Below are positions 19,634 through 28,223 of a stretch of DNA of 64,000 bases, piece by piece. Origin of the DNA: Shinella curvata (GTDB lineage: Bacteria; Pseudomonadota; Alphaproteobacteria; Rhizobiales; Rhizobiaceae); assembly GCF_022899935.1 (NCBI RefSeq), contig NZ_JALJCJ010000001.1, positions 1,138,053-1,202,052 of the forward strand, in the 5' to 3' direction. The position numbers were made by a program, and so were the translations under genes. Each line of letters opens with the position of its first letter. Within the stretch, counting starts at the first letter, position 1. The notes under the pieces were generated by a model that was given only the letters and a program-made list of their open reading frames with translations, did no database searches and had not been told where the DNA came from.

Positions 19634-19992
19634 CTGCCGCGATACGTCGAATAGCTGAACGCCGAAAGCAGCAGAGGCACGTGATAATGGCTTGCCAGAT
19701 CCGCAACGCCGAAGCGCAGCGGAATGCGGTCGAGGAAGGCAGGCTCGCTAACCGCCGCACCGCTCTCGCGCAGATAGTCGCCGGCATGGAAGACGAGCTC
19801 ATAGGTGCCGGCCATGAAGCCGACACCTTCGACGAGCGGGGCATCGACGCGGCCGTCCGCATTCGTGACGGTGCTCACGATATGCTGGTGCTCCCCGTTC
19901 TCGATCCAATAGAGATCGATCTTCAGACCGGCGGCAGGTTTGCCGAGCGCGGTGTCGAGAACATGGGTCGTCAGGCGGCCGGTCTTGCTCAT
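19630..19992 (-). CDS. uraH: 5-hydroxyisourate hydrolase (transthyretin-like)
   Basis: 120 aa. It opens 5-hydroxyisourate to [24 protein letters not shown] is the N-terminal family motif and the C-terminal tetrapeptide YRGS is the diagnostic ending of HIU hydrolases. The ATG at 19992 is 8 bp after the allA stop, as the last gene of puuE-uraD-allA-uraH. Convergent with guaD, sharing the palindromic CTAG for the two stop codons. Confidence 0.95.
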   Translation of the reverse strand: MSKTGRLTTHVLDTALGKPAAGLKIDLYWIENGEHQHIVSTVTNADGRVDAPLVEGVGFMAGTYELVFHAGDYLRESGAAVSEPAFLDRIPLRFGVADLASHYHVPLLLSAFSYSTYRGS

Positions 19993-20000
19993 GCGTCCTC

Positions 20001-20495
20001 TCAGGGTTTCTCGATGACGAAGGGTTCCTCGAGGAAGAACTCTTCCAGGTTGACGCCGCCGCCCAGGCGGTCGACGACGAGGAAATCGCTGACGGCGCCG
20101 ACCGCGATCAGCGGATGGTGCCAGACATTGCGGCGATAGTTCACCCCCTGCCGGCCCCCGGCGCGAAAAACCTTCGGCTTGCCGGGCTTCCCGCCCTCGT
20201 CTTCCGCCACCACCACGAGCCAAGGCCGGTCGTCGAGCGGCGAAAAGCTCTGGCTGCCGAAGGGATGGCGCTCCATCATATCGACAGTGTAGGGGAACGC
20301 ACGCGGGGTTCCGCGGAAAAGGTTGATAATGACCTTCGCGTCCTCGCCCACCGCCTCGGCCTCCGCAAGCGCGTGATAGCGCTCGGTCGTGCCGCCGTTG
20401 ATGTAGCGCATCGAGGCGGGATCGGCCTCGATGACGGTTCCGAAGGGCGCAAAGGCCTCTTGCGTCAGGGGTTGGATTTCAAGCTTCTCAGCCAT
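20001..20495 (-). CDS. allA: ureidoglycolate lyase
   Basis: 164 aa cupin. AllA splits ureidoglycolate to glyoxylate and urea. [12 protein letters not shown] near the N terminus, [15 protein letters not shown] and the [13 protein letters not shown] motif are typical of the family. The ATG at 20495 ([10 protein letters not shown]) has GGGAGGG eight bases upstream; an ATG at 20537 would add 14 odd residues. The genes making ureidoglycolate (allantoate hydrolase) are not in the window. Confidence 0.92.
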   Translation of the reverse strand: MAEKLEIQPLTQEAFAPFGTVIEADPASMRYINGGTTERYHALAEAEAVGEDAKVIINLFRGTPRAFPYTVDMMERHPFGSQSFSPLDDRPWLVVVAEDEGGKPGKPKVFRAGGRQGVNYRRNVWHHPLIAVGAVSDFLVVDRLGGGVNLEEFFLEEPFVIEKP

Positions 20496-20546
20496 CGGAC
20501 AGCCCTCCCGGGGAGAGGAAGGGCGGTCGTAGGTCATCAGGCATCG

Positions 20547-21044
20547 TCAATCTCCGGGGAGCAGAGCATTCAATCTCAAGAGCGCGATGCGCTCCACTTG
20601 GGTCTTCGCGGTTTCGAATTCCGTCTCGACTGCATTGCCGATCCGCACCTCGAAGGCCGCAAGGATATCGTCCTTAGTAAGCCCCTTCACGGCGATGATG
20701 AAGGGGAAGCCGAATTTTTCGACATAGCCGGTGTTGAGCTCGGTGAAACGGGCGTGTTCACCAGCACTCAGCCGGTCGAGGCCGGCGCCGGCCTGTTCCT
20801 TGCGGCTGTCCTCCGTCAGGCCGCCGGCAATCGCGAGTTTCCCGGCAAGATCCGGGTGGGCGACGAGCACGCCGAGCTGTTCGGCATGGCTCGCCTTGCG
20901 GAATGCGTCGGAGAGTGCGGCATGCACACCGCCGGCCGTCAGCGGCTCGGCAATGGCATTCGCGTCGAGCGCGCGTTCGGCGATGAACGGCGAATGCTCG
21001 AAGACGCCGCCGAAACGGTCGAGGAAATCGGCCCGGTCGATCAT
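20547..21044 (-). CDS. uraD: OHCU decarboxylase
   Basis: 165 aa, the standard length. It decarboxylates 2-oxo-4-hydroxy-4-carboxy-5-ureidoimidazoline to S-allantoin. Visible motifs are VFEHSPFIAERA, the HPDLAG region and a C-terminal GFPFIIAVKG-like catalytic segment with EVRIGNAVETEFETA. Its start overlaps the puuE stop by 4 bp (21041-21044). Confidence 0.94.
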   Translation of the reverse strand: MIDRADFLDRFGGVFEHSPFIAERALDANAIAEPLTAGGVHAALSDAFRKASHAEQLGVLVAHPDLAGKLAIAGGLTEDSRKEQAGAGLDRLSAGEHARFTELNTGYVEKFGFPFIIAVKGLTKDDILAAFEVRIGNAVETEFETAKTQVERIALLRLNALLPGD

Positions 21045-21973
21045 GCGCCTTTCACCTTCGACGGATGGTGATTTTCGATCCAGTGGCGCGCGATATCGAT
21101 GCGGCGCGGGATCCAGACTTTCTCGTGGCCAAGCACATAGTCGACGAAGCGGGCAAGCGCTGCGGCGCGACCCGGACGGCCGACAAGACGGCAGTGCAGG
21201 CCGATGTTCATCATCTTCGGGCTGCCTTCGGCACCTTCCTGGTAGAGCACGTCGAAAGCGTCCTTCAGGTAGGTGAAGAACTGGTCACCCGTGTTGAAAC
21301 CCTGCGGGGTCGCAAAGCGCATGTCGTTGGTTTCGAGCGTGTAGGGAATGATCAGGAAGGGCTCGCCATCGAGACCCGGCACCCAGAACGGCAGGTCGTC
21401 CGCGTAGGAATCGGAGGAATAGACGAAACCGCCCTCCTCCATGACAAGGCGCAGCGTGTTGTCCGAGGGCTTGCCCTGGTACATGCCGAGCGGGTGCGAG
21501 CCGGTCAGTTCCTTGTGCAAGCGCACCGCCTCGCGGATATGCTCGCGCTCCTTCTCCTCGGAAAAATCCTTGTATTCCAGCCAGCGGTAGCCGTGGCTGG
21601 CGATTTCCCAGCCGGCTTCCTTCATGGCGGCAACGGCTTCCGGATTGCGCGCCATGGCGAGCGTCACGCCATAGACGGTCGTGGTGACGTTGCGGCTGGT
21701 AAACAGGCGGTGCAGGCGCCAGAAACCAGCGCGCGAACCATATTCGTAAATCGATTCCATGTTGAGGTTGCGCTGGCCCGGCCAGGGCTGTGCACCGACG
21801 ATCTCCGACAGCAGGTTTTCCGAGGCCGCATCGCCATCGAGGATGCAGCTTTCGCCGCCCTCTTCGTAGTTCACGACGAACTGCACGGCGATGTTGGCGT
21901 CACCAGGCCAGCGCACTTGCGGCGGGTTGCGGCCGTAGCCGATCAGGTCACGCGGATAGGTCTTTTCTGTCAT
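21041..21973 (-). CDS. puuE: allantoinase (polysaccharide-deacetylase-like PuuE)
   Basis: 310 aa NodB-homology protein. PuuE hydrolyses allantoin to allantoate without resemblance to the amidohydrolase AllB. Typical PuuE sequences are DLIGYGRNPPQVRWP at the start, NYEEGGE, EYGSRAGFWRLHRLF, ASHGYRWLEYKDFSEEKER and the C-terminal GLHCRLVGRPGRAAAL. First gene of the puuE-uraD-allA-uraH run; it is divergent from the PRC-barrel gene with a 115-bp gap in which I found no clear operator. Confidence 0.94.
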   Translation of the reverse strand: MTEKTYPRDLIGYGRNPPQVRWPGDANIAVQFVVNYEEGGESCILDGDAASENLLSEIVGAQPWPGQRNLNMESIYEYGSRAGFWRLHRLFTSRNVTTTVYGVTLAMARNPEAVAAMKEAGWEIASHGYRWLEYKDFSEEKEREHIREAVRLHKELTGSHPLGMYQGKPSDNTLRLVMEEGGFVYSSDSYADDLPFWVPGLDGEPFLIIPYTLETNDMRFATPQGFNTGDQFFTYLKDAFDVLYQEGAEGSPKMMNIGLHCRLVGRPGRAAALARFVDYVLGHEKVWIPRRIDIARHWIENHHPSKVKGA

Positions 21974-22088
21974 TCGATCACCTTCGCAAGGGGGAGACGG
22001 TCGAAACGGCCTCTGATGTTCTCCCGGAAAGAGGAACCATTACCGCTTTGCGCCGTTTTCTGTCCATTACATGCAAGGAGAAACACCT

Positions 22089-22463
22089 ATGGTCATGCAG
22101 GATGCAAACATTCGCGAAACCCAGGATCTTATCGCCAGCGACAAGGTGGAGGGCACAAGTGTCTATGGCGCCGACGGCAAGCACATCGGCTCGGTGGAGC
22201 GCCTGATCCTCGACAAGCGTAGCGGCCACGTGTCCTACGCGGTCCTGAGCTTTGGCGGTTTCCTCGGTATAGGCCACGATCACTATCCCCTTCCCTGGGG
22301 TAAGCTTGCCTATGACGAAGGTCTCGGCGGTTACCGTGTCGACGTGACGAAAGAACAGGTCGAGGCCGCCCCGCACTATGAAAGCGACGCGGAATACGAC
22401 TGGAACCGCCGCAACGGCAAGGTGATCCACGATTATTACGGCGTGCCGCCCTACTGGATGTAA
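22089..22463 (+). CDS. PRC-barrel domain protein
   Basis: 124 aa from the ATG at 22089, which has AAGGAGA eight bases upstream; the in-frame ATG at 22071 overlaps that ribosome binding site. The PRC-barrel pattern is at residues about 18-95 (VYGADGKHIGSVERLILDKRSGHVSYAVLSFGG ... YPLPWGKL). No transmembrane segment or signal peptide. Such stand-alone PRC-barrel proteins are common in rhizobia and often stress-associated; function is not known. Confidence 0.85.
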   Translation: MVMQDANIRETQDLIASDKVEGTSVYGADGKHIGSVERLILDKRSGHVSYAVLSFGGFLGIGHDHYPLPWGKLAYDEGLGGYRVDVTKEQVEAAPHYESDAEYDWNRRNGKVIHDYYGVPPYWM

Positions 22464-22470
22464 GGTGGCA

Positions 22471-23646
22471 TCAGATACGCCCGGCTTGTTCCAGGTGAGC
22501 AGAAACGGTGAAAGAGGGCGGGACGTCCAGCGTTCCGCCCTCGACCTCGTTGAGCACGGTGCGGGCAAGGGCATGCGCCAGACCAAAGCTCACCTTGAAG
22601 CCACCCGTCATCAGGCTGAGATTGGCGTGATCCGGATGCCGGCCCACCATCGGCTCGCGGCCGATCGCCTTGGGACGCAGGCCCGCCCAGCGCTCCACGA
22701 CGGGCGCATCGGCAAGGATGGGCGTTATCAGCCGCGCCTTTTCGATCAGCGCGTCGAGCAGACCATCGGTACTGTGCGCATCCTCAAAACTGTTTTCGCT
22801 CGTGCTGCCGATGGCGACGACGCCGTTTTCATGCGGCACGATATAGAGTCCGTCGGCAAAGACCACCGGAAGGCCGGGATCGACGTGTGCCCGAAGCAAT
22901 GCCGCCTGTCCCTTGACGCCCATACCGACCGGTTTGGCGAGAGGGGTCAGGGGTTGCAGCAACGGGAAGGTTTCGACACCGGCGGCGAGCACGCAATGGC
23001 CGAAAGGCAGAAGCGAGCCGTCATCGAGACGGGCAAGGCCAGCGGCGGCGTCGAGTGCCGAGAGGCCGATGCCCTCTGTGATCGTCACCGTCGCCTGCCG
23101 TTCAAGGGCCGCCTTCAAGGCGGCAAGCAGGCCGCGCGGGGAAAGACGGGCAGCGAGATGATCGTGAACCAGCCCATGCGGCATGGCCTCGGTTGCAGGC
23201 CATCCCGCAATCGGTGCGGCATCCAGCACCTCGAAAGAAAAGCTGCGCTCGGGCGTCAACCAGACGGATTGCGCATCCCGCGCATGGCCCATCGCCGTAT
23301 CGCGGTTTTGCGGTTTCGTCACCGGAATGAGGCGGCCGGACCGGCGGTAGCCGGCAGAAAGACCGGTTTCGGCCTCCAGTGCGGCAATCTCCGCTTCGAT
23401 CGACACCAATGCGGCGAACTGAAAGGCCTTCTTGGCATTCCACCGATCCGGCAGGTGGGGCATCAAGGCACCCAGCACGCCGCCACTCGCGCCGGCACCC
23501 AAACGCCTGCGATCGACGAGATGGACGGAAAGCCCTTTTCGCGCGGCGAAAAGCGCGGTCCACAGACCCATCACCCCGCCGCCGGCCACGAGCAGGTCCA
23601 CAGCCGGTTGACCGGCGGCCCTCACGGGATTATCGGCATTCGGCAT
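22471..23646 (-). CDS. FAD-dependent oxidoreductase, possible MnmC-oxidase-like partner of MnmD
   Basis: 391 aa from the ATG at 23646 (an ATG at 23655 is also in frame). DLLVAGGGVMGLWTALFAARKG is the FAD-binding Rossmann motif at the N terminus and GASGGVLGALMPHLPDRW is a substrate-loop signature. The fold is the DAO/DadA family. In E. coli the MnmD-type methyltransferase is fused to a DAO-family domain (MnmC) that makes its substrate; here such a protein is divergent from mnmD with overlapping start codons. That context supports a split MnmC, but a general amino-acid oxidase is also possible. Confidence 0.7.
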   Translation of the reverse strand: MPNADNPVRAAGQPAVDLLVAGGGVMGLWTALFAARKGLSVHLVDRRRLGAGASGGVLGALMPHLPDRWNAKKAFQFAALVSIEAEIAALEAETGLSAGYRRSGRLIPVTKPQNRDTAMGHARDAQSVWLTPERSFSFEVLDAAPIAGWPATEAMPHGLVHDHLAARLSPRGLLAALKAALERQATVTITEGIGLSALDAAAGLARLDDGSLLPFGHCVLAAGVETFPLLQPLTPLAKPVGMGVKGQAALLRAHVDPGLPVVFADGLYIVPHENGVVAIGSTSENSFEDAHSTDGLLDALIEKARLITPILADAPVVERWAGLRPKAIGREPMVGRHPDHANLSLMTGGFKVSFGLAHALARTVLNEVEGGTLDVPPSFTVSAHLEQAGRI

Positions 23647-24367
23647 GGCAGACAACGATCCCTACACTGCGCCCGAAACCCTCGGTGTTCTCAACTGGCA
23701 CGAGGGCGATATGCCCTATTCCAGTGCCTTTGACGACCACTTTTATTGCCGCAACGACGGCCGGCTGGAGTGTGGACACGTCTTCCTCTCCGGCAACGGC
23801 CTGCCGGCCCGCTGGCAGCGGCAGGAGCCGTTCCGCATCGCCGAGCTCGGCTTCGGCACCGGCCTCAATCTCACCGAAACCTGGCGGCAGTGGCAGGAGA
23901 CCGCGCCGGAAGGGGCAAGCCTGCACTTCACCTCTTTCGAGCGCTTTCCGATGGCCCGCGCCGATATAGATCGGGCACTCGGCCATTGGCCGGAACTTGA
24001 TGCACAGCGCGCGCGCCTCACCGAAAAATGGCCCGATACGCCCGATGGGCGCATCGAGATCGACCTTGCGCCCGGCGTCCGTCTCACCGTCGTATGCGGG
24101 GTGGCGCTGCAAAGCCTCGCTGGGGAAAAAATCCCCTTCGACGCCTGGTATCTCGACGGTTTCGCCCCGTCACGAAATCCGGACATGTGGTCGGCGGATC
24201 TGATGGCCGAGGTTTTCCGCCTGACGGTTCCCGGCGGGCGTTTCGGCACCTATGCGGCAGCCGGTTTCGTGCGGCGCAATCTTGCAGCCGGGGGCTTCAC
24301 CGTGGAGCGACGGCCGGGATTTGCGGGCAAACGCGAAATGCTCTGTGGTGAAAAACCCGCGGCCTGA
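23645..24367 (+). CDS. mnmD: tRNA 5-(aminomethyl)-2-thiouridine methyltransferase, MnmD type
   Basis: 240 aa. The family signature is complete: DDHFYCRNDGRLECGHVFLSGNGLPARW near residues 28-55, the SAM-binding AELGFGTGLNL (about 65-75), and DAWYLDGFAPSRNPDMW followed by FGTYAAAGFVRRNLAAGGF. The enzyme transfers a methyl group to nm5U34 of tRNAs in the mnm5s2U pathway. No fused FAD domain follows, unlike E. coli MnmC. It ends 2 bp before the end of the convergent hybrid kinase gene. Confidence 0.88.
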   Translation: MADNDPYTAPETLGVLNWHEGDMPYSSAFDDHFYCRNDGRLECGHVFLSGNGLPARWQRQEPFRIAELGFGTGLNLTETWRQWQETAPEGASLHFTSFERFPMARADIDRALGHWPELDAQRARLTEKWPDTPDGRIEIDLAPGVRLTVVCGVALQSLAGEKIPFDAWYLDGFAPSRNPDMWSADLMAEVFRLTVPGGRFGTYAAAGFVRRNLAAGGFTVERRPGFAGKREMLCGEKPAA

Positions 24368-24369
24368 CG

Positions 24370-27300
24370 CTAGTGCTGCGTGCCGTTGGCCGCCTGCGCC
24401 TTGCCGCGCGTCAGCCAGCGGTCGATCTTTTCCTCGAGTTTTTCGATGCTGATCGGCTTCGCCAGATAGTCGTCCATGCCGGCGGACAGGCATTCCTCAC
24501 GATCGCCGTCCAGCACATGGGCGGTCACGGCAACGATCGGCACGCGGTGTCCGGTGCCGCTTTCGAGGTCGCGGATCGCCCGGCTTGCCTGGAGACCGTT
24601 CATCACGGGCATGGAGATATCCATCAGGATCATGCCGGGTCGCGTGGTGCGGAACACGTCGACCGCCTCTTCGCCATTGCCCACGAGGCGGAAGCGCAGG
24701 CCTGCCGCCATCAGCATCTGGGTGAAGAGGATCTGGTTGACCTCGTTGTCTTCGGCAACCAGCACATCCAGAACATCGCCCTCCGCCACGGCAGTGCCCG
24801 CGGCATGCGGACGCAGCGACAGAATCTTGCCCTCGGCTGCAGGAGAAGCAACCGGCGAGGATTTGCCGCCGCGCGTCGCCCGCAGGACCTCACCGACCGT
24901 TTCGCGCAGCAGATCGGCCCGCACGGGTTTCATCAGATGCGCCTGGACGTCCTGCGAGGAGAGCAGCTTGTCATCGGCCGGAAGGTTCATGGAGGTGAGG
25001 ACGATGATGGCGCTTCCCGCCGTTGCAGGACTGTCACGCAATATGCGCACAAAGGCGGGCGAACGGTCCGGCTGGTAGTCGAGGAGTATCGCGTCGACAC
25101 GCACGCCCATGTCGGCCGCAGCCGTCAGCACCGCGAGCGCCTCCCCTTCCGAACCGACCGCCGTCGCATCGAAACCCCAGTCGAGCAGCATGTCATGCGA
25201 GGCCTTGCGCGAAAGGTCGTGCGTATCGACGATCAAAACGCGCGCGCCGGAGGTTCTGGCCGGCATGATGCGGGCCGGCAGCGCGGCGACCGCGAGCGTC
25301 ATCGGCAGGCGCACGGTGAAGACGGACCCCGTGCCCACCGCGCTGTCGGCCGCGAGCGTGCCGCCGAACAGACGGGTCAGCCCGTCGGTGATGGCAAGAC
25401 CGAGGCCGGTGCCCTCGTGACGGCGCGTCGAGGAGGCATCGACCTGCGAGAATTTTTCAAAGATCGACGCCATCTTCTCGGTCGGAATCCCCGCGCCGGT
25501 GTCTTCGACACGGATCTCGATTTCCACCGCACCATCTCCACGGGAATGGGAGGCGAGATCGATCAGCACATGGCCGCGATCGGTAAACTTGACGGCGTTG
25601 CCGACGAGATTGGTTACGATCTGGCGGAAGCGCCCCGCATCGCCCATCACCGCCGCCGGCATATGCGCGGCGCCACGCACGACGAGCTCGATATCCTTCT
25701 CCGCCGCCTTTGCCGAAAGCAGCGTTGCGACATCCTCGATCGCTTCCACGGGATTAAAGGCGATGTCGCGCAGCGTCATCTGGCCGGCATCGATCTTCGA
25801 GAAATCGAGAATGTCATTGATGATCGTCAGCAACGCATTGCCCGACTTCACCATGATGTCGATGAAGGTCTTCTGGCGTGTGTCGAGATTCGACTTGGCG
25901 AGCAGTTCAGCCATGCCGAGCACGCCGTTCATAGGTGTGCGGATCTCGTGGCTCATGTTGGCGAGGAATTCCGACTTCGCCTTGTCTGCCGTCTCGGCGC
26001 GCTGCACAAGGCGGCGCAGCTCGTCCTCGCGGCTCTTGAGGTCCGTAATGTCGGAGAACACTACAACGCTGCGGCCGCGGCTGGTTGGCGTCACGTCGAG
26101 ACGCAGCCAGCGCTCATAGCCGCTGAACACCGTGAGTGACGCTGGCTTGCCCGTAAAGAGGATGGTGCCGAACGCCGCGGCATCCACCGGATCCTCACCG
26201 ATAAATCCGGGAATCTTGCGGTCGATGCAGCTCTGCAGCACATTCTTGACCAGCGCGCCGGGCTGCAACAGGTGCGGCGGCATGGCGATCATGGTGGAAA
26301 GCGCTTCGTTGGACAGGACCACCCTTTCGCCTTCGATGATGAGCAGGCCCTGGCTCATCGAGGAAACGGCATCCTCCATGAGCGTGCCGACTTCCTCCAG
26401 CGCGCTGCGTGTCTCCAGCACCTCGCGCTCGCGCTCGCGACGCTCGGTGATGTCGATATAGGTGAGTAGGCATCGGCCACCGGAAATGGAACATCCCGCC
26501 TCGATCAGCGTGCGGCCGTTCGCATAGGCGACTTCACGCGCGGCGAAAGTGCCGGTGCGAATGCTGCCCAGCACCTGTTCATGACTGGGCGGCGCGATAT
26601 CGCAGCCGTCCTCGCATGTCCCGCCCTGCGCCTCCTGGAAGCGCAAGAGCATGCCGAGCGGCCTGCCCCTGAGATCCGGCAACGCGTCGTCCCAAAGGGT
26701 CTCGAAGGCGCCGTTGATGAGTTCGATATCGCCGGCCTCATCGACGACGACGATGCCGACCGGAAGCGATTCCACGACACTCGCAAGATCCGCGCGCGCC
26801 GCCTCGGCCTCGCGCTGCGCTTCGATCAGCTGCTCTTCACGTTTTTTCAGGACCGTGGTGTCAGTGATCGAGCCGATAAGATAACTCTTCTCGTCAAGCG
26901 TCGTGACGCGGTAGAGCCTGGTAATCGTCGGCAGGACGAAACCGTCCGCCCTGATATAGTCGATTTCGGTCTCGAGCAGTTCGCCGGTGTCGAGCACCTG
27001 CTGGTTCTGCGCGTGGAACGCTTGCCCCTGCTCGGGATACATGTCGAGCGTGGTGAGGCCGAGCAGCTCCTCCGGCTGTTTGCCGGTCAGTTCCACATAG
27101 GCCCGGTTGGCGAAGATCATGCGCTGGCTCTCGTCGCGCATGAAGCTTGCAACGGGAAGTTCGTCAAGCAGCGCGCGGTAGAGGCTGATTTCCTGCGCGT
27201 GCTGGCTGAGCCGCGCTTCGCTTTCCTTCAGAGCCGTCACGTCGAGACGGAAGGCAATGAGCCTTCCATCCGGGCGGCGCTGGGTGACCAGGCGCATCCA

Positions 27301-28023
27301 GCCACCGGCAAGGCGGGCGACCGCCTCGTAGAGCGGCAGGTCGTAGTTTGCCAGGCGCTTGGCAACCCAGCGCTCCCGCTCCGCCGGCGTCGTGCGCCCG
27401 ATCTCCATGTCGTGAAGTGCTTCGGTAATGGAAGCCAGACTGACCGGACCCTCCGCAAGGTCGCCGACGAGCGTGCGGTAGAATTCCCGCATGCAGCGGT
27501 TGGCATAGCTCAGCCGGTTGTCGGCGCCGAATATAGCGATACCGGCTCCGAAGGCATCCAGCGCACTTTCGATAGGATCGGCCTCCTCCGCCGGAGCCTC
27601 CACAACAGGCACTCTAGCCGGCCTGATATCCGTGTTGGCGGCGGTGCGGGCCGCCAGGGCGAGCGCCTCGACGGCCGGGGTGAAGAGACCGACAAGGATG
27701 GAAAGCGTCGCAGACAGCCGTTCGCGCTTCAGCGCTATATCGAAACTGCCGCGACCGAAGGGATGCGCAAAGCGGGCGCGCTCGGGATTGCCGAAGATCA
27801 GGCAGCGGCGTTCGGGGTCGTCCCGTTCGCCATGGCCGGGCAGCTCGCCGATTTCATCGCTTCGCAGACCGATCATATCGGCAGGGCTATGGCCGAAAAG
27901 GGCCGCGTACGGCTCGTTCACCGCAAGGTACCGCAGCTCGCTGCTCTTGACGTAGGCGGGATGCGGATACGCGCGAACGCGCGCTATGGCCGCCACCAGC
28001 AATTCGTCTTGAGATTCAGTCAC
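24370..28023 (-). CDS. large multi-PAS hybrid sensor histidine kinase with two receiver domains
   Basis: 1217 aa from a GTG at 28023 (MTESQDELLV), preceded by GGGGAG seven bases upstream; an ATG at 28083 would give 20 extra residues. Order: four to five PAS-like modules (about 5-660), including one with a C-x3-C pair (GGTCEDGCD) and one ending in ITDTT/DIT linkers; dimerisation domain with FLANMSHEIRTPMNG (His692); HATPase (NLVGNAVKFTD, DTGAGIP, GTGLGLAI); receiver 1 (LLDYQ, Asp982; LMKP); receiver 2 (LVAEDNEVNQ, LMDISMPVMNG, Asp1135; LAKP). No convincing transmembrane segment, so probably cytosolic. No cognate regulator is adjacent; the divergent neighbour is an MttB-family gene. Confidence 0.92.
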   Translation of the reverse strand: MTESQDELLVAAIARVRAYPHPAYVKSSELRYLAVNEPYAALFGHSPADMIGLRSDEIGELPGHGERDDPERRCLIFGNPERARFAHPFGRGSFDIALKRERLSATLSILVGLFTPAVEALALAARTAANTDIRPARVPVVEAPAEEADPIESALDAFGAGIAIFGADNRLSYANRCMREFYRTLVGDLAEGPVSLASITEALHDMEIGRTTPAERERWVAKRLANYDLPLYEAVARLAGGWMRLVTQRRPDGRLIAFRLDVTALKESEARLSQHAQEISLYRALLDELPVASFMRDESQRMIFANRAYVELTGKQPEELLGLTTLDMYPEQGQAFHAQNQQVLDTGELLETEIDYIRADGFVLPTITRLYRVTTLDEKSYLIGSITDTTVLKKREEQLIEAQREAEAARADLASVVESLPVGIVVVDEAGDIELINGAFETLWDDALPDLRGRPLGMLLRFQEAQGGTCEDGCDIAPPSHEQVLGSIRTGTFAAREVAYANGRTLIEAGCSISGGRCLLTYIDITERREREREVLETRSALEEVGTLMEDAVSSMSQGLLIIEGERVVLSNEALSTMIAMPPHLLQPGALVKNVLQSCIDRKIPGFIGEDPVDAAAFGTILFTGKPASLTVFSGYERWLRLDVTPTSRGRSVVVFSDITDLKSREDELRRLVQRAETADKAKSEFLANMSHEIRTPMNGVLGMAELLAKSNLDTRQKTFIDIMVKSGNALLTIINDILDFSKIDAGQMTLRDIAFNPVEAIEDVATLLSAKAAEKDIELVVRGAAHMPAAVMGDAGRFRQIVTNLVGNAVKFTDRGHVLIDLASHSRGDGAVEIEIRVEDTGAGIPTEKMASIFEKFSQVDASSTRRHEGTGLGLAITDGLTRLFGGTLAADSAVGTGSVFTVRLPMTLAVAALPARIMPARTSGARVLIVDTHDLSRKASHDMLLDWGFDATAVGSEGEALAVLTAAADMGVRVDAILLDYQPDRSPAFVRILRDSPATAGSAIIVLTSMNLPADDKLLSSQDVQAHLMKPVRADLLRETVGEVLRATRGGKSSPVASPAAEGKILSLRPHAAGTAVAEGDVLDVLVAEDNEVNQILFTQMLMAAGLRFRLVGNGEEAVDVFRTTRPGMILMDISMPVMNGLQASRAIRDLESGTGHRVPIVAVTAHVLDGDREECLSAGMDDYLAKPISIEKLEEKIDRWLTRGKAQAANGTQH

Positions 28024-28146
28024 GCATGCGCTCCCCGAAGCGGGACGGAAGAGAGTTTTGTACCCCTCGGGGAGTATCACCAATCCTTGAACGGATGGTT
28101 AACCGATCGTTGCCGACGCCGCCCCTTATCCATGGCGGCATTTCCC

Positions 28147-28187
28147 TGTCGCAAATGACGGGCCATCATGACGCAGGATGTGCGACA
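28147..28187. promoter_or_regulatory. inverted repeat upstream of the MttB-family gene
   Basis: TGTCGCA (28147-28153) and TGCGACA (28181-28187) form perfect 7-bp inverted arms 27 bp apart, 36 bp before the chosen MttB start and in the intergenic region shared with the hybrid kinase. Looks like a paired operator for an AraC- or other dimeric regulator; no regulator is identified. Confidence 0.4.
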
Positions 28188-28223
28188 AGGAGCCAAGGCA
28201 AACAGACCGGGGCTCTGCTGCAT

